From Abyssibacter sp036156195 (GTDB taxonomy: Bacteria; Pseudomonadota; Gammaproteobacteria; Nevskiales; OUC007): a DNA stretch of 64,000 bases. Positions within the stretch are counted from its first letter, which is position 1. Every line of letters starts with the position of its first letter. The notes under the pieces are model-generated. The model was not told where the DNA came from, ran no database searches, and saw only the letters and a list, made by a program, of their open reading frames with translations. Positions 1 to 7,940 of this stretch are shown one piece after another. The DNA is taken from assembly GCA_036156195.1 (NCBI GenBank), contig JAYZUZ010000008.1:124001-188000 (forward strand). The letters run 5' to 3'. A program made the translations under genes and the position numbers.

Positions 1-744
1 GGTGACGTATTGTTCCCCACACCGCTGGAGGACAGCGGGGCGCTCAAGGGCGCGAACAATGTCGCGTTCAACCGCGAGCATGGGACCTATCTGGATCACC
101 TGGAGCTACCTCGGGTCCCCGAAACCATGGCGGTGATGCTGGACTGGGTGGCCGAGTCGCCCGTTCCGGAGGATGGCGCTCGCAGGCCGGTGATGCGTCA
201 GACCGGGCGCTTGTTAACCGCCAGCCAACCCGGCGCGCTGATTCATTGCACCGATGATGGGTCCCAGCCGGACCGACAGACCCCGGGCACCGAGCGCCTG
301 CTCATGACCGTGGGTCCGGTGTATAGCTGCTATCCGCAGCACCCGGAGACGCACCTGGCCGGGCCCATCGAACGCTTTGCCTGGGCGGGGGAGCAGGCCC
401 CGGCCCGTGAGGCGCCGAGCCTGCAGATCGAGCCGGCCGGAGGAGTCTTCGAGCACCCCGTCCAAGTCACGCTGAGCAGTGACGATCCAGATGCCTTCAT
501 TGTCTACAACACCAGTGGCACCCCGATCGAGACGGGTTCGCCGCTTTATCGCGAGCCGGTCTACGTGGCGGGCCCGGTGCGGTTCACGGCCATGGCTGTG
601 GGCCCGGATGGACAGCGCTCCGACCCGGTGACGGTGGAGTTCGATATCAGTCTGGAGCTGGTCGAGGCCCGACACACGCTACAGCGGCAGTTCATTCCTG
701 AGACGCCGGTGAACTACGCCGGTGATCGCAAGAAGGGGCGTTAG
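1..744 (+). CDS. Probable alpha/beta hydrolase C-terminus with chitobiase-like C-terminal domain (5' partial)
   Basis: The reading frame is open to the first base, so the gene starts outside the window; about 247 residues are visible. The first 60 residues (GANNVAFNREHGTYLDH, then a helix ending AVMLDWVAES) resemble the end of an alpha/beta hydrolase where the catalytic His and last helix lie; this is inference from a short stretch. Residues about 140-220 look like a chitobiase/beta-hexosaminidase C-terminal domain (CHB_HEX_C_1): PVQVTLSSDDPDAFIVYNT, then a PLYREPVYV strand and FTAMAVGPDGQRSDPV. Such domains are beta-sandwich appendages in secreted or surface enzymes. The stop lies 4 bases before the next gene, suggesting cotranscription. 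Substrate unknown. Confidence 0.55.
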   Translation, partial: GDVLFPTPLEDSGALKGANNVAFNREHGTYLDHLELPRVPETMAVMLDWVAESPVPEDGARRPVMRQTGRLLTASQPGALIHCTDDGSQPDRQTPGTERLLMTVGPVYSCYPQHPETHLAGPIERFAWAGEQAPAREAPSLQIEPAGGVFEHPVQVTLSSDDPDAFIVYNTSGTPIETGSPLYREPVYVAGPVRFTAMAVGPDGQRSDPVTVEFDISLELVEARHTLQRQFIPETPVNYAGDRKKGR

Positions 745-748
745 ACGC

Positions 749-1156
749 ATGTCGGACAACACGCCACTCGCGCTGGGTTTGCTGGTCTCACTGGTGGCTG
801 CGGGCATCAGTATGTGGCTGGGGCTGAGCCTGGTCTTCGCCTGGTCCTGCAGTCTGGCGATGTTGCTGGTGATTGCCATGGGCGCCCGGCGACGAGGGTC
901 CCTGGGCCCGTTCCGGCCCTGGCTGGTGGCCGCACTGGTGGTTTGGTTGTTGGCGTTTGCGCTGATGCATGCGGCGAGCTCGGATAGCGCTCGCCTGCTG
1001 CTGGGTCTGCCCCCGGCCACCGCTGCGGCGGTTTACCTGCTCTGGCCGGCGCCGCTACTGCTGGTCACCCTGCCCTATGCGCTGCATTTTGATCGCCATG
1101 TGCTGGACGATGCCGCCTGGGACTCCATCCGCCCCTACCTCCGGGATCGCTCCTGA
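749..1156 (+). CDS. Small inner-membrane protein, partner of the downstream symporter
   Basis: 135 residues with about four hydrophobic membrane segments (about 5-25, 27-45, 60-80, 93-113) and a short charged C-terminal tail ending IRPYLRDRS. The start at ATG 749 is preferred over an upstream in-frame ATG because it follows a purine-rich ribosome site (AAGGGG, 734-739) and avoids overlapping the previous gene. Its stop overlaps the symporter start (TGATG), so the two are translationally coupled. Small membrane proteins encoded beside sodium:solute symporters are known (for example YhdT beside PanF) and may be accessory subunits; homology to that family is not shown here. No catalytic motif is visible. 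Confidence 0.7.
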   Translation: MSDNTPLALGLLVSLVAAGISMWLGLSLVFAWSCSLAMLLVIAMGARRRGSLGPFRPWLVAALVVWLLAFALMHAASSDSARLLLGLPPATAAAVYLLWPAPLLLVTLPYALHFDRHVLDDAAWDSIRPYLRDRS

Positions 1157-2622
1157 TGAATGCCACCATCATTGTCGTGGCGGCGATCTACTTTGTCGGG
1201 ATGATCGCCATCGGGCTGTGGGCGGCGGCACGCACCCGCACCTCGGCGGATTATTTTGTTGCCGGCAAGGGTGTGGGGATGTGGGCCATTGCCCTGGCCA
1301 CCATGTCATCGGCCATGAGCGGGTTCCTGTTCATCGGCGGGCCGGGTATTCACCACCAGTTCGGTTTCGGCACGCTGATGCTGACCTTTCCAGCAGCGGC
1401 CTCATTTGCCATCGCCTGGTACCTGCTGGGCAAGCGGATGCGCCTGCTGGCTGCCGTCCGCCCGATGATGACCGTACCGGACGCCATCCATGCGCGATAC
1501 GACTCCAATCTGGCCCGCGGGCTGGCGGCCGTCGCCATCCTGCTGGGCGTGATTGGCTACCTGGCCACCCAGACGCTGGCCATGGGCGTGATCATGGCGC
1601 GCATCTTCGATCTGGCGGTCTGGCAGGGTGTGGTGCTGGGCGTGGCCATCGTGGCGGTGTACGCGACGGCGGGCGGCATGATTGCCGGCATTTACACGGA
1701 CGTGGCCCAGGGCGGGATCATGCTCGTGGCGGCCCTGATCACCTTCGTGCTGGCGCTGGAAACGGGCGGCGGCATGGGCAACATGATCCAGACCATAGGC
1801 GCCAGTGACCCCGACTGGGTATCGCCGTGGGGCACACTGGGTCCTGGCATCGTCATCGGCTGGTACTTCGTGTTTGCGCTGGGCATCCTCGGCCAGCCCC
1901 AGGTCGCCCACAAGTTCTACATGATCCGCGAGCCCAAGCGGATGAAATGGGGCGCGGTGGTGGCCGCGGCGGCGGCGATGGTGACCAGCCTGGTTTGGCT
2001 GTCGGTGGGCACCGTGACCCGCTACTTGTCCGAGACCGGGGAGCTGGTGCTGCCCATGGCCGACGATGCCGCGCCGCAGTTCATGTTGCAGTACGCACCC
2101 GCCTTGCTGGCAGGCGTGTTCTTCGCCGGCGTGGCGGCAGCGAGCATGAGCACCGCAGACAGCTTTCTCAACATCGGCGCTGCGGCCATTGTGCGCGATC
2201 TCCCGCTGGCCTTTGGTCGTGAGCCGAATGCCGAGGCCCAGCTGCGCTGGGGGCGCATTGTGACCGTCACGCTGGCGGTGGCGGCGGGCGGGGTCGCCAT
2301 CGGCTCCGGTCAGCTGGTCGCGGTGCTGGGTATCTTCGGCTGGGGCACGTTTGCCGCCGCGCTGGCACCGGCATTAGGCCTGGGGCTGAACTGGTCCCGG
2401 GCGACGCCTGCAGCCGCCATCGCGAGCTTGGCCGTCGGCGTATTGCTGCAGGTGCTACTCGAACTCAACGCAGCCCTTGGCTGGGCTCCGGATCTGCTGC
2501 CCGGGCATGTGTATCGGGCGGCAGTGAGCTTTGTGCTCAGCTTCATCGTGTTCATCGCGGTGAGCCTGGTCACCAAGCCACGCACGCTGGCGGCGGATGT
2601 GGAGGCTGTGATGCGGGCTTGA
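1156..2622 (+). CDS. Sodium:solute symporter (SSS family)
   Basis: 488 residues with about 13 hydrophobic segments, the normal size and topology for the SSSF family (PanF, PutP, ActP). The N-terminal segment with SADYFVAGKGVGMWAIALAT followed by MSSAMSGFLFIGGPG is typical of the first two helices, and the GVFFAGVAAASMSTADSFLN stretch (about residues 317-336) matches the conserved serine-rich helix that helps form the Na+ site. It should import an organic solute with sodium across the inner membrane. The start overlaps the stop of the small membrane protein. The substrate cannot be read from sequence; acetate/pantothenate/proline-type carriers are all possible. Confidence 0.88.
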   Translation: MNATIIVVAAIYFVGMIAIGLWAAARTRTSADYFVAGKGVGMWAIALATMSSAMSGFLFIGGPGIHHQFGFGTLMLTFPAAASFAIAWYLLGKRMRLLAAVRPMMTVPDAIHARYDSNLARGLAAVAILLGVIGYLATQTLAMGVIMARIFDLAVWQGVVLGVAIVAVYATAGGMIAGIYTDVAQGGIMLVAALITFVLALETGGGMGNMIQTIGASDPDWVSPWGTLGPGIVIGWYFVFALGILGQPQVAHKFYMIREPKRMKWGAVVAAAAAMVTSLVWLSVGTVTRYLSETGELVLPMADDAAPQFMLQYAPALLAGVFFAGVAAASMSTADSFLNIGAAAIVRDLPLAFGREPNAEAQLRWGRIVTVTLAVAAGGVAIGSGQLVAVLGIFGWGTFAAALAPALGLGLNWSRATPAAAIASLAVGVLLQVLLELNAALGWAPDLLPGHVYRAAVSFVLSFIVFIAVSLVTKPRTLAADVEAVMRA

Positions 2623-2716
2623 GCTGGTTCGCAGTCGCTATCTCGTCCCGGTGTATCCAGACGGGCGACGGACACCCTGTCCGATTGCCCGCGACCAACC
2701 ATCCGGAGGAGACACA

Positions 2717-3409
2717 ATGAAGACGTTCAAGCATACGGGCCTGCTAGTGCTGCTGGCGCTGATGCCGGCCTGGGCACTGGCCTGCGAAGATGCCGTGGTG
2801 CTGGTTCACGGCAACGCGGGCTACCCGTCCGACTGGGATAACACGGTCTCGGAACTGTACGCCCGGGGCTACAGCAGTTCGGACCTGTATCTGCCCAACT
2901 GGGGCTACAAGAGCTGCCCCGCCTGCAACAACCACTCGGGCTGGGAGGAGGACCCGGTTCGTGATGCCATTGAGGATGCGATCGCCGGTTCCTGCACGGG
3001 CAACATCGACGTGATCGGCCATTCCATGGGTGTCACCCTGGCCGCCAAGCAAATCATCGATTTGGGTGTGCAGGCCGACGTCGATGCGTTTGTCGGCGTG
3101 GCGGGGGCGTATCGCGGCCTGTGGTCCTGCGGTGCATATCCCTACAACGTGAATAACAGCACCTGCGGGTATTACGGCCTGTCCGTGTCCAGCCCGTTTC
3201 TCGACTGGCTGTACGGACAGACCCTGGCCAGCCGGGTTTATTCCATCAAGTCGTACCAGGATCAGGTGGTGTGCTCGACGGGTACCTGTACGGTGGGTGG
3301 TGTGCATTCCAGCCGGATTGCCGGTGAGGACGCGACCTACACTTACACCTACGGCCACTTCGGGCTGCAGGCCTATACCTACGGGCTGCAGGCGGACTTG
3401 ATCGACTAG
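2717..3409 (+). CDS. Secreted lipase/esterase (alpha/beta hydrolase, lipase class 2-like)
   Basis: 230 residues. A signal peptide (about 1-22, MKTFKHTGLL... PAWALA|C) indicates export. The protein opens with AVVLVHGNAG, the oxyanion-hole strand, and has the nucleophile elbow IDVIGHSMG with Ser103. Seven or more Cys residues in the mature protein (for example SCPACNN and STCGYY) suggest disulphide bonds, consistent with a secreted enzyme. A His near the end (HSSRIAG or YGHFG) would complete the triad. ATG 2717 follows GGAGGAG (2705-2711) with good spacing, better than the ATG at 2651. The gene stands alone after the symporter and is convergent with the EF-hand gene. Confidence 0.85.
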   Translation: MKTFKHTGLLVLLALMPAWALACEDAVVLVHGNAGYPSDWDNTVSELYARGYSSSDLYLPNWGYKSCPACNNHSGWEEDPVRDAIEDAIAGSCTGNIDVIGHSMGVTLAAKQIIDLGVQADVDAFVGVAGAYRGLWSCGAYPYNVNNSTCGYYGLSVSSPFLDWLYGQTLASRVYSIKSYQDQVVCSTGTCTVGGVHSSRIAGEDATYTYTYGHFGLQAYTYGLQADLID

Positions 3410-3419
3410 CCGCTGTACG

Positions 3420-3448
3420 GCGCCCCGGCCTTGGCGATGCCGGGGCGC
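3420..3448. terminator. Strong GC hairpin between convergent genes
   Basis: A perfect 10-bp inverted repeat (3420-3429 with 3439-3448, arms GCGCCCCGGC/GCCGGGGCGC, 9-base loop) lies between the stop of the lipase gene and the stop of the convergent EF-hand gene. It can fold on either strand and would suit a bidirectional end of transcription, but no T-run follows on either side. Confidence 0.5.
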
Positions 3449-3459
3449 TGACCGGCCGG

Positions 3460-3783
3460 TTAACGTCGGCGTAGATCGCGTTCCAGGGCCAGGTACTCGT
3501 GGCGGGACAGCTCCCGGTTGCCATTGCCATCGGCGCGCACGAATAGCTGGCTCACCACCCGATGGTCGGCCGCCTCATCCTGGGAGATCACCTGATCATT
3601 GTTGTCATCCACCGCACCAAAGGCAGGTAGCCGGTGGGCCGGCGGTTGTGAGCGCTCGAACCCCGGTCGGTCGACCGTGGGCTCGGGCAGGTCAGCCAGC
3701 TGGGCGCTGGCCTCGGTTGTCATGACGATTCCGGCGAGCGGGATCAACCCGTGAAGAAAACGCTGATGAATCAGCCTGCGCAT
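3460..3783 (-). CDS. Secreted EF-hand protein
   Basis: 107 residues on the minus strand. An N-terminal hydrophobic stretch ending ASA|Q (about residue 28) looks like a signal peptide. Two EF-hand loops are visible in the C-terminal half: DDNNDQVISQDE and RADGNGNRELSRHE; the first has Asp at positions 1 and 3 and Glu at 12, so it is a good Ca2+ binder, while the second begins with Arg-Ala-Asp and is shifted but keeps D-x-N-x-N. Probably a small periplasmic calcium-binding protein. Function beyond Ca2+ binding is unknown. Confidence 0.75.
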   Translation of the reverse strand: MRRLIHQRFLHGLIPLAGIVMTTEASAQLADLPEPTVDRPGFERSQPPAHRLPAFGAVDDNNDQVISQDEAADHRVVSQLFVRADGNGNRELSRHEYLALERDLRRR

Positions 3784-3856
3784 GCCTGCTCTCTTGTCTG
3801 AAGGGTTCAGGCGTTCCGACGGGGCTGCTCGCCAAAGGTTCCCCGTCGGACTCGGC

Positions 3857-5548
3857 CTACTCCGGTGCGACTCGCTCGCTGATCACGGCTTCGACGATGG
3901 GCAGGGCCACTTGTCCGCTGACATTGGCGGCGTTCCCGTTCCAGTTGGTCCGGGTTTCATTTTCGAACTGGTCGAACTGCCCGTAGACCAGCAGGCCCAC
4001 CACATCGCCATCCTGCAGGCGTTCGCCCACGCCGGCCAGCGGGATGGTTGCCGTGGCGTCGCCGCTGCGAACATCGGAGCTGCGCAGCGGTGTGACCTGC
4101 TGATCCACGAGAAAGCGGCTGCCGTCGCGCTCGATACCCACGCCGATGAACACCACGCCCTCTTCCAGCCCGGCATCGGTCACCGTGAACTGTCCGTTGG
4201 GCTGACCGGCCAGCACGAGGGTGTCACCCACAATGGGATCGGTCAGGCCAACGAAAATCGCTTCGTCAGCCTCGCTGAGGCTGTTGTTGTGCTGGGTCGC
4301 GAGTACGGCGGTTTCAGGCAACTCGACGGTGTATGCGGCTTCGCCGCGGGAGATGGTTTGTACCAGCGCACCGCTGGTGTCATCCAGCGAGATGCAGATC
4401 TCAGGCAGGTCCAGCGCGGCACCGCGCAGTTTGTGATCCAGCCAGGCGTTCATGGCGGCGATGACATCGATGTCACCGCAGGTGCCGGGGCCTAACGGAC
4501 CCTGCGAACCGGGGCCGTTGCGGGTCTGGGTCAGCGAATGGCCGTTCTCGTGGGAGATGAACCGTACATCGCCGCCAGCGGCGGACCAGGCGTCATACAG
4601 CGCAATAGCCTGGGTCAGATCGAAGAGAATGTCGCGGTTGCCCTGCAGCAGCAGCACATCGTGGGCCGGCAGAGGGGTGCCGGCTTCGACGTAGGCGTTC
4701 AGGCCGTGGGTCAGAAAGACTTGCTGGGAGGTTTCTGAGAGATCCTCCTGCAGTTTGCTGGTCTGATTGAAGGCACCCTCTTGGCAAGAGGCTTCGGTTT
4801 CCGAAGCCAGCTGTGCGCCGTCGGTTGTGGCCAGCAGGCACAGGCCGGTGGCATAGCCCTTTTTGATGACGTTGTTCGGACCCAGGCTCTGGGCCAGGCT
4901 GAACCAGGTGGCGGTGGGCACTAGCGCATCGAGTCGACCATCCACTGCCGCCGTCAGGTTCTGGTAGGCCCCGCCGTAGCTGCCGCCGATGGCGCCGACA
5001 CGCGGGTCGCCGGGCCCGTCCATGATGAGCGACAAGTCCTCGTTGGCCGCAGCCCAGTCGATGATGGCCTGCACGTCGACAATCTCGAACAGGGGGTCCA
5101 TGACATGTGCGCCGTCACCGGTGCCGTCGTCGCCGTCATCGCCACGACCGAAGCCGCGTTGGTCAAAACTGATGACCGCGTACCCGGCGTTCCACAGCGC
5201 CTCCACGTTGCGGTCGATGGCGGTAAAGATGTTCGGGCTGTTGGACAGGTCCACGCCGGCGACCGGGTCATTGGCGTCGACATCGCTTTGCGAATAGCGG
5301 TCGCCGCCCCAGCCGTGGCCGTGCAGCACCAGTGGGTAGCGGTCGCCCGGCGCGTGCTCGGGGATGTAAAGCGTCGCCGTGACCAAGGTGGTATCGGTGC
5401 CATCGGCGACGTTCGGCGCCGGAGACTCGATCATTACGTCCAGGCTCGATGCCTCGATGATGTCGGAGCGGTTGTTGGTGTTGCTGTCCGAACAGGCGCC
5501 CAGAATCAGGCTGCCCACTACTGCAAAGCCGGCCAAGGACTTTGTCAT
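3857..5548 (-). CDS. Lipoprotein alpha/beta hydrolase, S15/X-Pro dipeptidyl-peptidase-like
   Basis: 563 residues. The start at 5548 gives a lipoprotein signal, SLILGAC with the lipidated Cys19, and follows GGAGACAG on the minus strand; the open frame continues far upstream (to 6988) only as a shadow of the GGDEF gene. The hydrolase core has YPLVLHGHGWGG (oxyanion region, about 71-82), SFDQRGFGRG (about 127-136) and the nucleophile GGSYGG with Ser190, typical of the S15/CocE superfamily. A candidate acid is in LLLQGNRDILFD and a candidate His in SHENGHSL. The C-terminal 150 residues form a separate beta-rich domain as in the X-Pro/CocE C-terminal domain. It is likely anchored to a membrane facing the periplasm; its substrate (peptide or ester) is not known. 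Confidence 0.82.
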   Translation of the reverse strand: MTKSLAGFAVVGSLILGACSDSNTNNRSDIIEASSLDVMIESPAPNVADGTDTTLVTATLYIPEHAPGDRYPLVLHGHGWGGDRYSQSDVDANDPVAGVDLSNSPNIFTAIDRNVEALWNAGYAVISFDQRGFGRGDDGDDGTGDGAHVMDPLFEIVDVQAIIDWAAANEDLSLIMDGPGDPRVGAIGGSYGGAYQNLTAAVDGRLDALVPTATWFSLAQSLGPNNVIKKGYATGLCLLATTDGAQLASETEASCQEGAFNQTSKLQEDLSETSQQVFLTHGLNAYVEAGTPLPAHDVLLLQGNRDILFDLTQAIALYDAWSAAGGDVRFISHENGHSLTQTRNGPGSQGPLGPGTCGDIDVIAAMNAWLDHKLRGAALDLPEICISLDDTSGALVQTISRGEAAYTVELPETAVLATQHNNSLSEADEAIFVGLTDPIVGDTLVLAGQPNGQFTVTDAGLEEGVVFIGVGIERDGSRFLVDQQVTPLRSSDVRSGDATATIPLAGVGERLQDGDVVGLLVYGQFDQFENETRTNWNGNAANVSGQVALPIVEAVISERVAPE

Positions 5549-5767
5549 GAGCTGTCTCCATGTTGTCACCGCGCGTAGCTCCCGATGGCCCGCGTCGGTT
5601 TTGTGACAGTAGTGTGACGCTTGGGGGAAGGCGGGGCAACGCGGCAAGACCGGTGGTTGTTCCGGTGATGGGTGGCGCCTATCCTCGCGTTCAGGGAATG
5701 CGACAGGCCCGCGCTGTCTCAGCGTCGTCTGGTTCGCCGCCCGCCCACTGACCAAGGAAGGCATGCA

Positions 5768-7927
5768 ATGAGTGAGTCCGGCGCCGCCGAAGCCAGTAAG
5801 CCAGCGGGACGCAACCCACTGGAGCGGCTGCGGCAGCGGTATGGCGCCATGCGGGTCAATGTGGTGACAGCGCTGGTCTGCTTCACCGTCTTCGCCTCTG
5901 TTGGCGTCTGGTTGACCACGCTTTACCGCCTGGGGCCGCAGGCGCGGGCCATGGCGGCAAACCCCGCAGCCGCCGATGCCTTTATCAACGGATTGCTCGT
6001 GGCCAGGCTCGCGCTGGTCGTCGCCCTGGCGTTTTCGGTGTTTCTGGTCCTTTATTTCGGATTCATCCGTCCGTTGGAACAGCAGCGCCAGCGCATGAAG
6101 GCGGCGCTGGACGAGGCATCGGACACCAACGAACTCGACCTGCTTTCGTACTGGTACGAGCGTCGCTCCAAGCAGCTCAGCGTGGCATTGGATGACAACG
6201 CCAGCCTGCGCGAAGAGGTAGAAGGCTTGCGCGTCCGCGAAGAAGCCGACCGCCGCTTGCTCGATAGCGGTTTGGGCTTCTCGGCCGATGCCCTGGTGCT
6301 GGTCGATCGCAATGGAGAGGTGCGCGGCGCGACGGCATCGGCGCTGCTGCTGCTGGGCTATCACGATTACCAGCTGGTGGGGAAACCGTTTCTCGATACG
6401 GTGGAGTTCTACGACGCCGCCAAGGATCATCCGGAGGAATATCGCGTCCGCGAATGGCTGGACGTGACCATGCAGAAGGCGTCGTCGATTCCTGAAGTTG
6501 GCCTGTTCAAGCTCAAAGATGGGCATGGTCGGGATCACGATTTGATGGCGACCTGCCTGTGCGTGACCGACAGCTCCGGTCATGCAGTCGGTGGCTACGT
6601 TCGCTTGGAACTGGCTGACGCCGGGCAACGCGAATTGCCCAAGGTCTTGTCGGTGGCCTCGCGCAAGGATCCGATGACCGGGCTGCTGAGCAAGCAAGTA
6701 TTCGAGAGCCGCTGTGACGAGCTGGTGGACATCGCCCGTCGCCAGGACGACGAGCATCAGTTCGTGTTCATCGCCATCGATCGGTTGCACGACATCACCG
6801 CCAAATTCGGTCACTGGGCGGGTGAGGAAACCCTCTGGCATGTCGCCCAGGCTGTGTCCCGTGAGGTCGGCGCCGTGGGTGACGGTTATCGCGTGTCTAC
6901 CGACCGCTTCGGCGTGCTGGTGGCCTTTTCCAAGGTCGACCAGGTCATGACCATTTGCCAGCGCCTGCGCCATGCAGTCGAGGCCCATGAGTTCAGCTGG
7001 CAGGGCGAGCCGTTTGACACGACCATCTCCATCGCGGTGGTCAGTCTGCGGCCGGATGGCGAGGGACGGCGGGGCTTATTGACCATCGCCAACGACCTGA
7101 TCAAGCAGATCCAGGCAGATGGCGGCAATGATTGTCGGGTCTACGCGGCGTCGGAGTCGCTGTTCGAGCGCCGCCGGAATGACGCTGAATGGAGCGACTG
7201 GTTGTTCACGCGGCTGGATGGCGGCTTCGGTCACCTGATTTCGCAGGGGATTCGCCCGGTGCTGCAGGATCATCCGGAACTCAGGCCCTGGGCTGAGGTG
7301 TTGTTGCGCGTCGAGGATGACGACGGCGTCTGGATCACTCCGGGGACCTACCTGCCCGCCATCGAGCGACGGGCCGAGACGACGCGGGTCGATCTTTGGG
7401 TGCTGGCGCGTGCGCTGGAGCTGGCCAAGACCACGGAAGGGTTTCTCGCCGAGCATGCGGGCTTCACCATCAACCTGTTTGGCGCTTCGCTGGATTCCCC
7501 GGAGTTCGCCAAGGAGGTCAACCGGATTATCTCGGACAGTGGCGTGGCACCTGAGCACATCTGCTTCGAGATCGATGAGCGATTTGCCAGTGCCCATGTC
7601 TCGACGGTGCGTGGCTTTGTTGAGGCCACACGACCCACGGGGTGCAAGATCGCCCTGGACCGCTGCAAGGCCTCGGCGGGGTTGGGGGCCCTGCGGGCGT
7701 TGCCCATCGATTACGTCAAAATCAGCGACGCCCTGGTTCGCCGGATGCTGGTTGATCCCATCGATCGGGCGCACCTGGACTGGATCAACGACGCGGCGCA
7801 CCAATTGGGCGTCAAGACCGTGGCCACCGGTGTCGAGCAGGAAGATTGGCTACAGGAACTGCGGCGCCTGGGCGTGGACTACGCCCAGGGTGTGCGCGTC
7901 AACAAGATCGGCCCGCTGATGGTCTAG
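5768..7927 (+). CDS. Membrane GGDEF/EAL protein with degenerate signature motifs
   Basis: 719 residues. Two membrane segments (about 35-55 and 78-100) flank a short periplasmic region; then a coiled coil (about 105-165), a PAS-like domain (about 168-285, LVLVDRNGEVRGATASALLLL), a GGDEF-fold domain (starting KDPMTGLLSKQVFESR, about 299) and an EAL-fold domain (about 490-715). The GGDEF site reads STDRF (377-381), and the EAL domain has EVL (510-512) and DR (631-632) instead of the DDFG-type metal pair; TINLFGASLDS and FEIDE remain near normal. Both enzyme activities are therefore probably lost, and the protein may sense c-di-GMP or regulate a partner, as degenerate LapD, FimX or CsrD proteins do. 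ATG 5768 follows AAGGAAGG (5753-5760). Confidence 0.87.
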   Translation: MSESGAAEASKPAGRNPLERLRQRYGAMRVNVVTALVCFTVFASVGVWLTTLYRLGPQARAMAANPAAADAFINGLLVARLALVVALAFSVFLVLYFGFIRPLEQQRQRMKAALDEASDTNELDLLSYWYERRSKQLSVALDDNASLREEVEGLRVREEADRRLLDSGLGFSADALVLVDRNGEVRGATASALLLLGYHDYQLVGKPFLDTVEFYDAAKDHPEEYRVREWLDVTMQKASSIPEVGLFKLKDGHGRDHDLMATCLCVTDSSGHAVGGYVRLELADAGQRELPKVLSVASRKDPMTGLLSKQVFESRCDELVDIARRQDDEHQFVFIAIDRLHDITAKFGHWAGEETLWHVAQAVSREVGAVGDGYRVSTDRFGVLVAFSKVDQVMTICQRLRHAVEAHEFSWQGEPFDTTISIAVVSLRPDGEGRRGLLTIANDLIKQIQADGGNDCRVYAASESLFERRRNDAEWSDWLFTRLDGGFGHLISQGIRPVLQDHPELRPWAEVLLRVEDDDGVWITPGTYLPAIERRAETTRVDLWVLARALELAKTTEGFLAEHAGFTINLFGASLDSPEFAKEVNRIISDSGVAPEHICFEIDERFASAHVSTVRGFVEATRPTGCKIALDRCKASAGLGALRALPIDYVKISDALVRRMLVDPIDRAHLDWINDAAHQLGVKTVATGVEQEDWLQELRRLGVDYAQGVRVNKIGPLMV

Positions 7928-7940
7928 GGCTGCGTTGGCG

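Noticed and set aside
5549..6988. N-terminal extension of the S15-like lipoprotein (open minus frame to 6988)
   Set aside because: It lies over the GGDEF/EAL coding region on the other strand; the lipoprotein signal and ribosome site fix the start at 5548.
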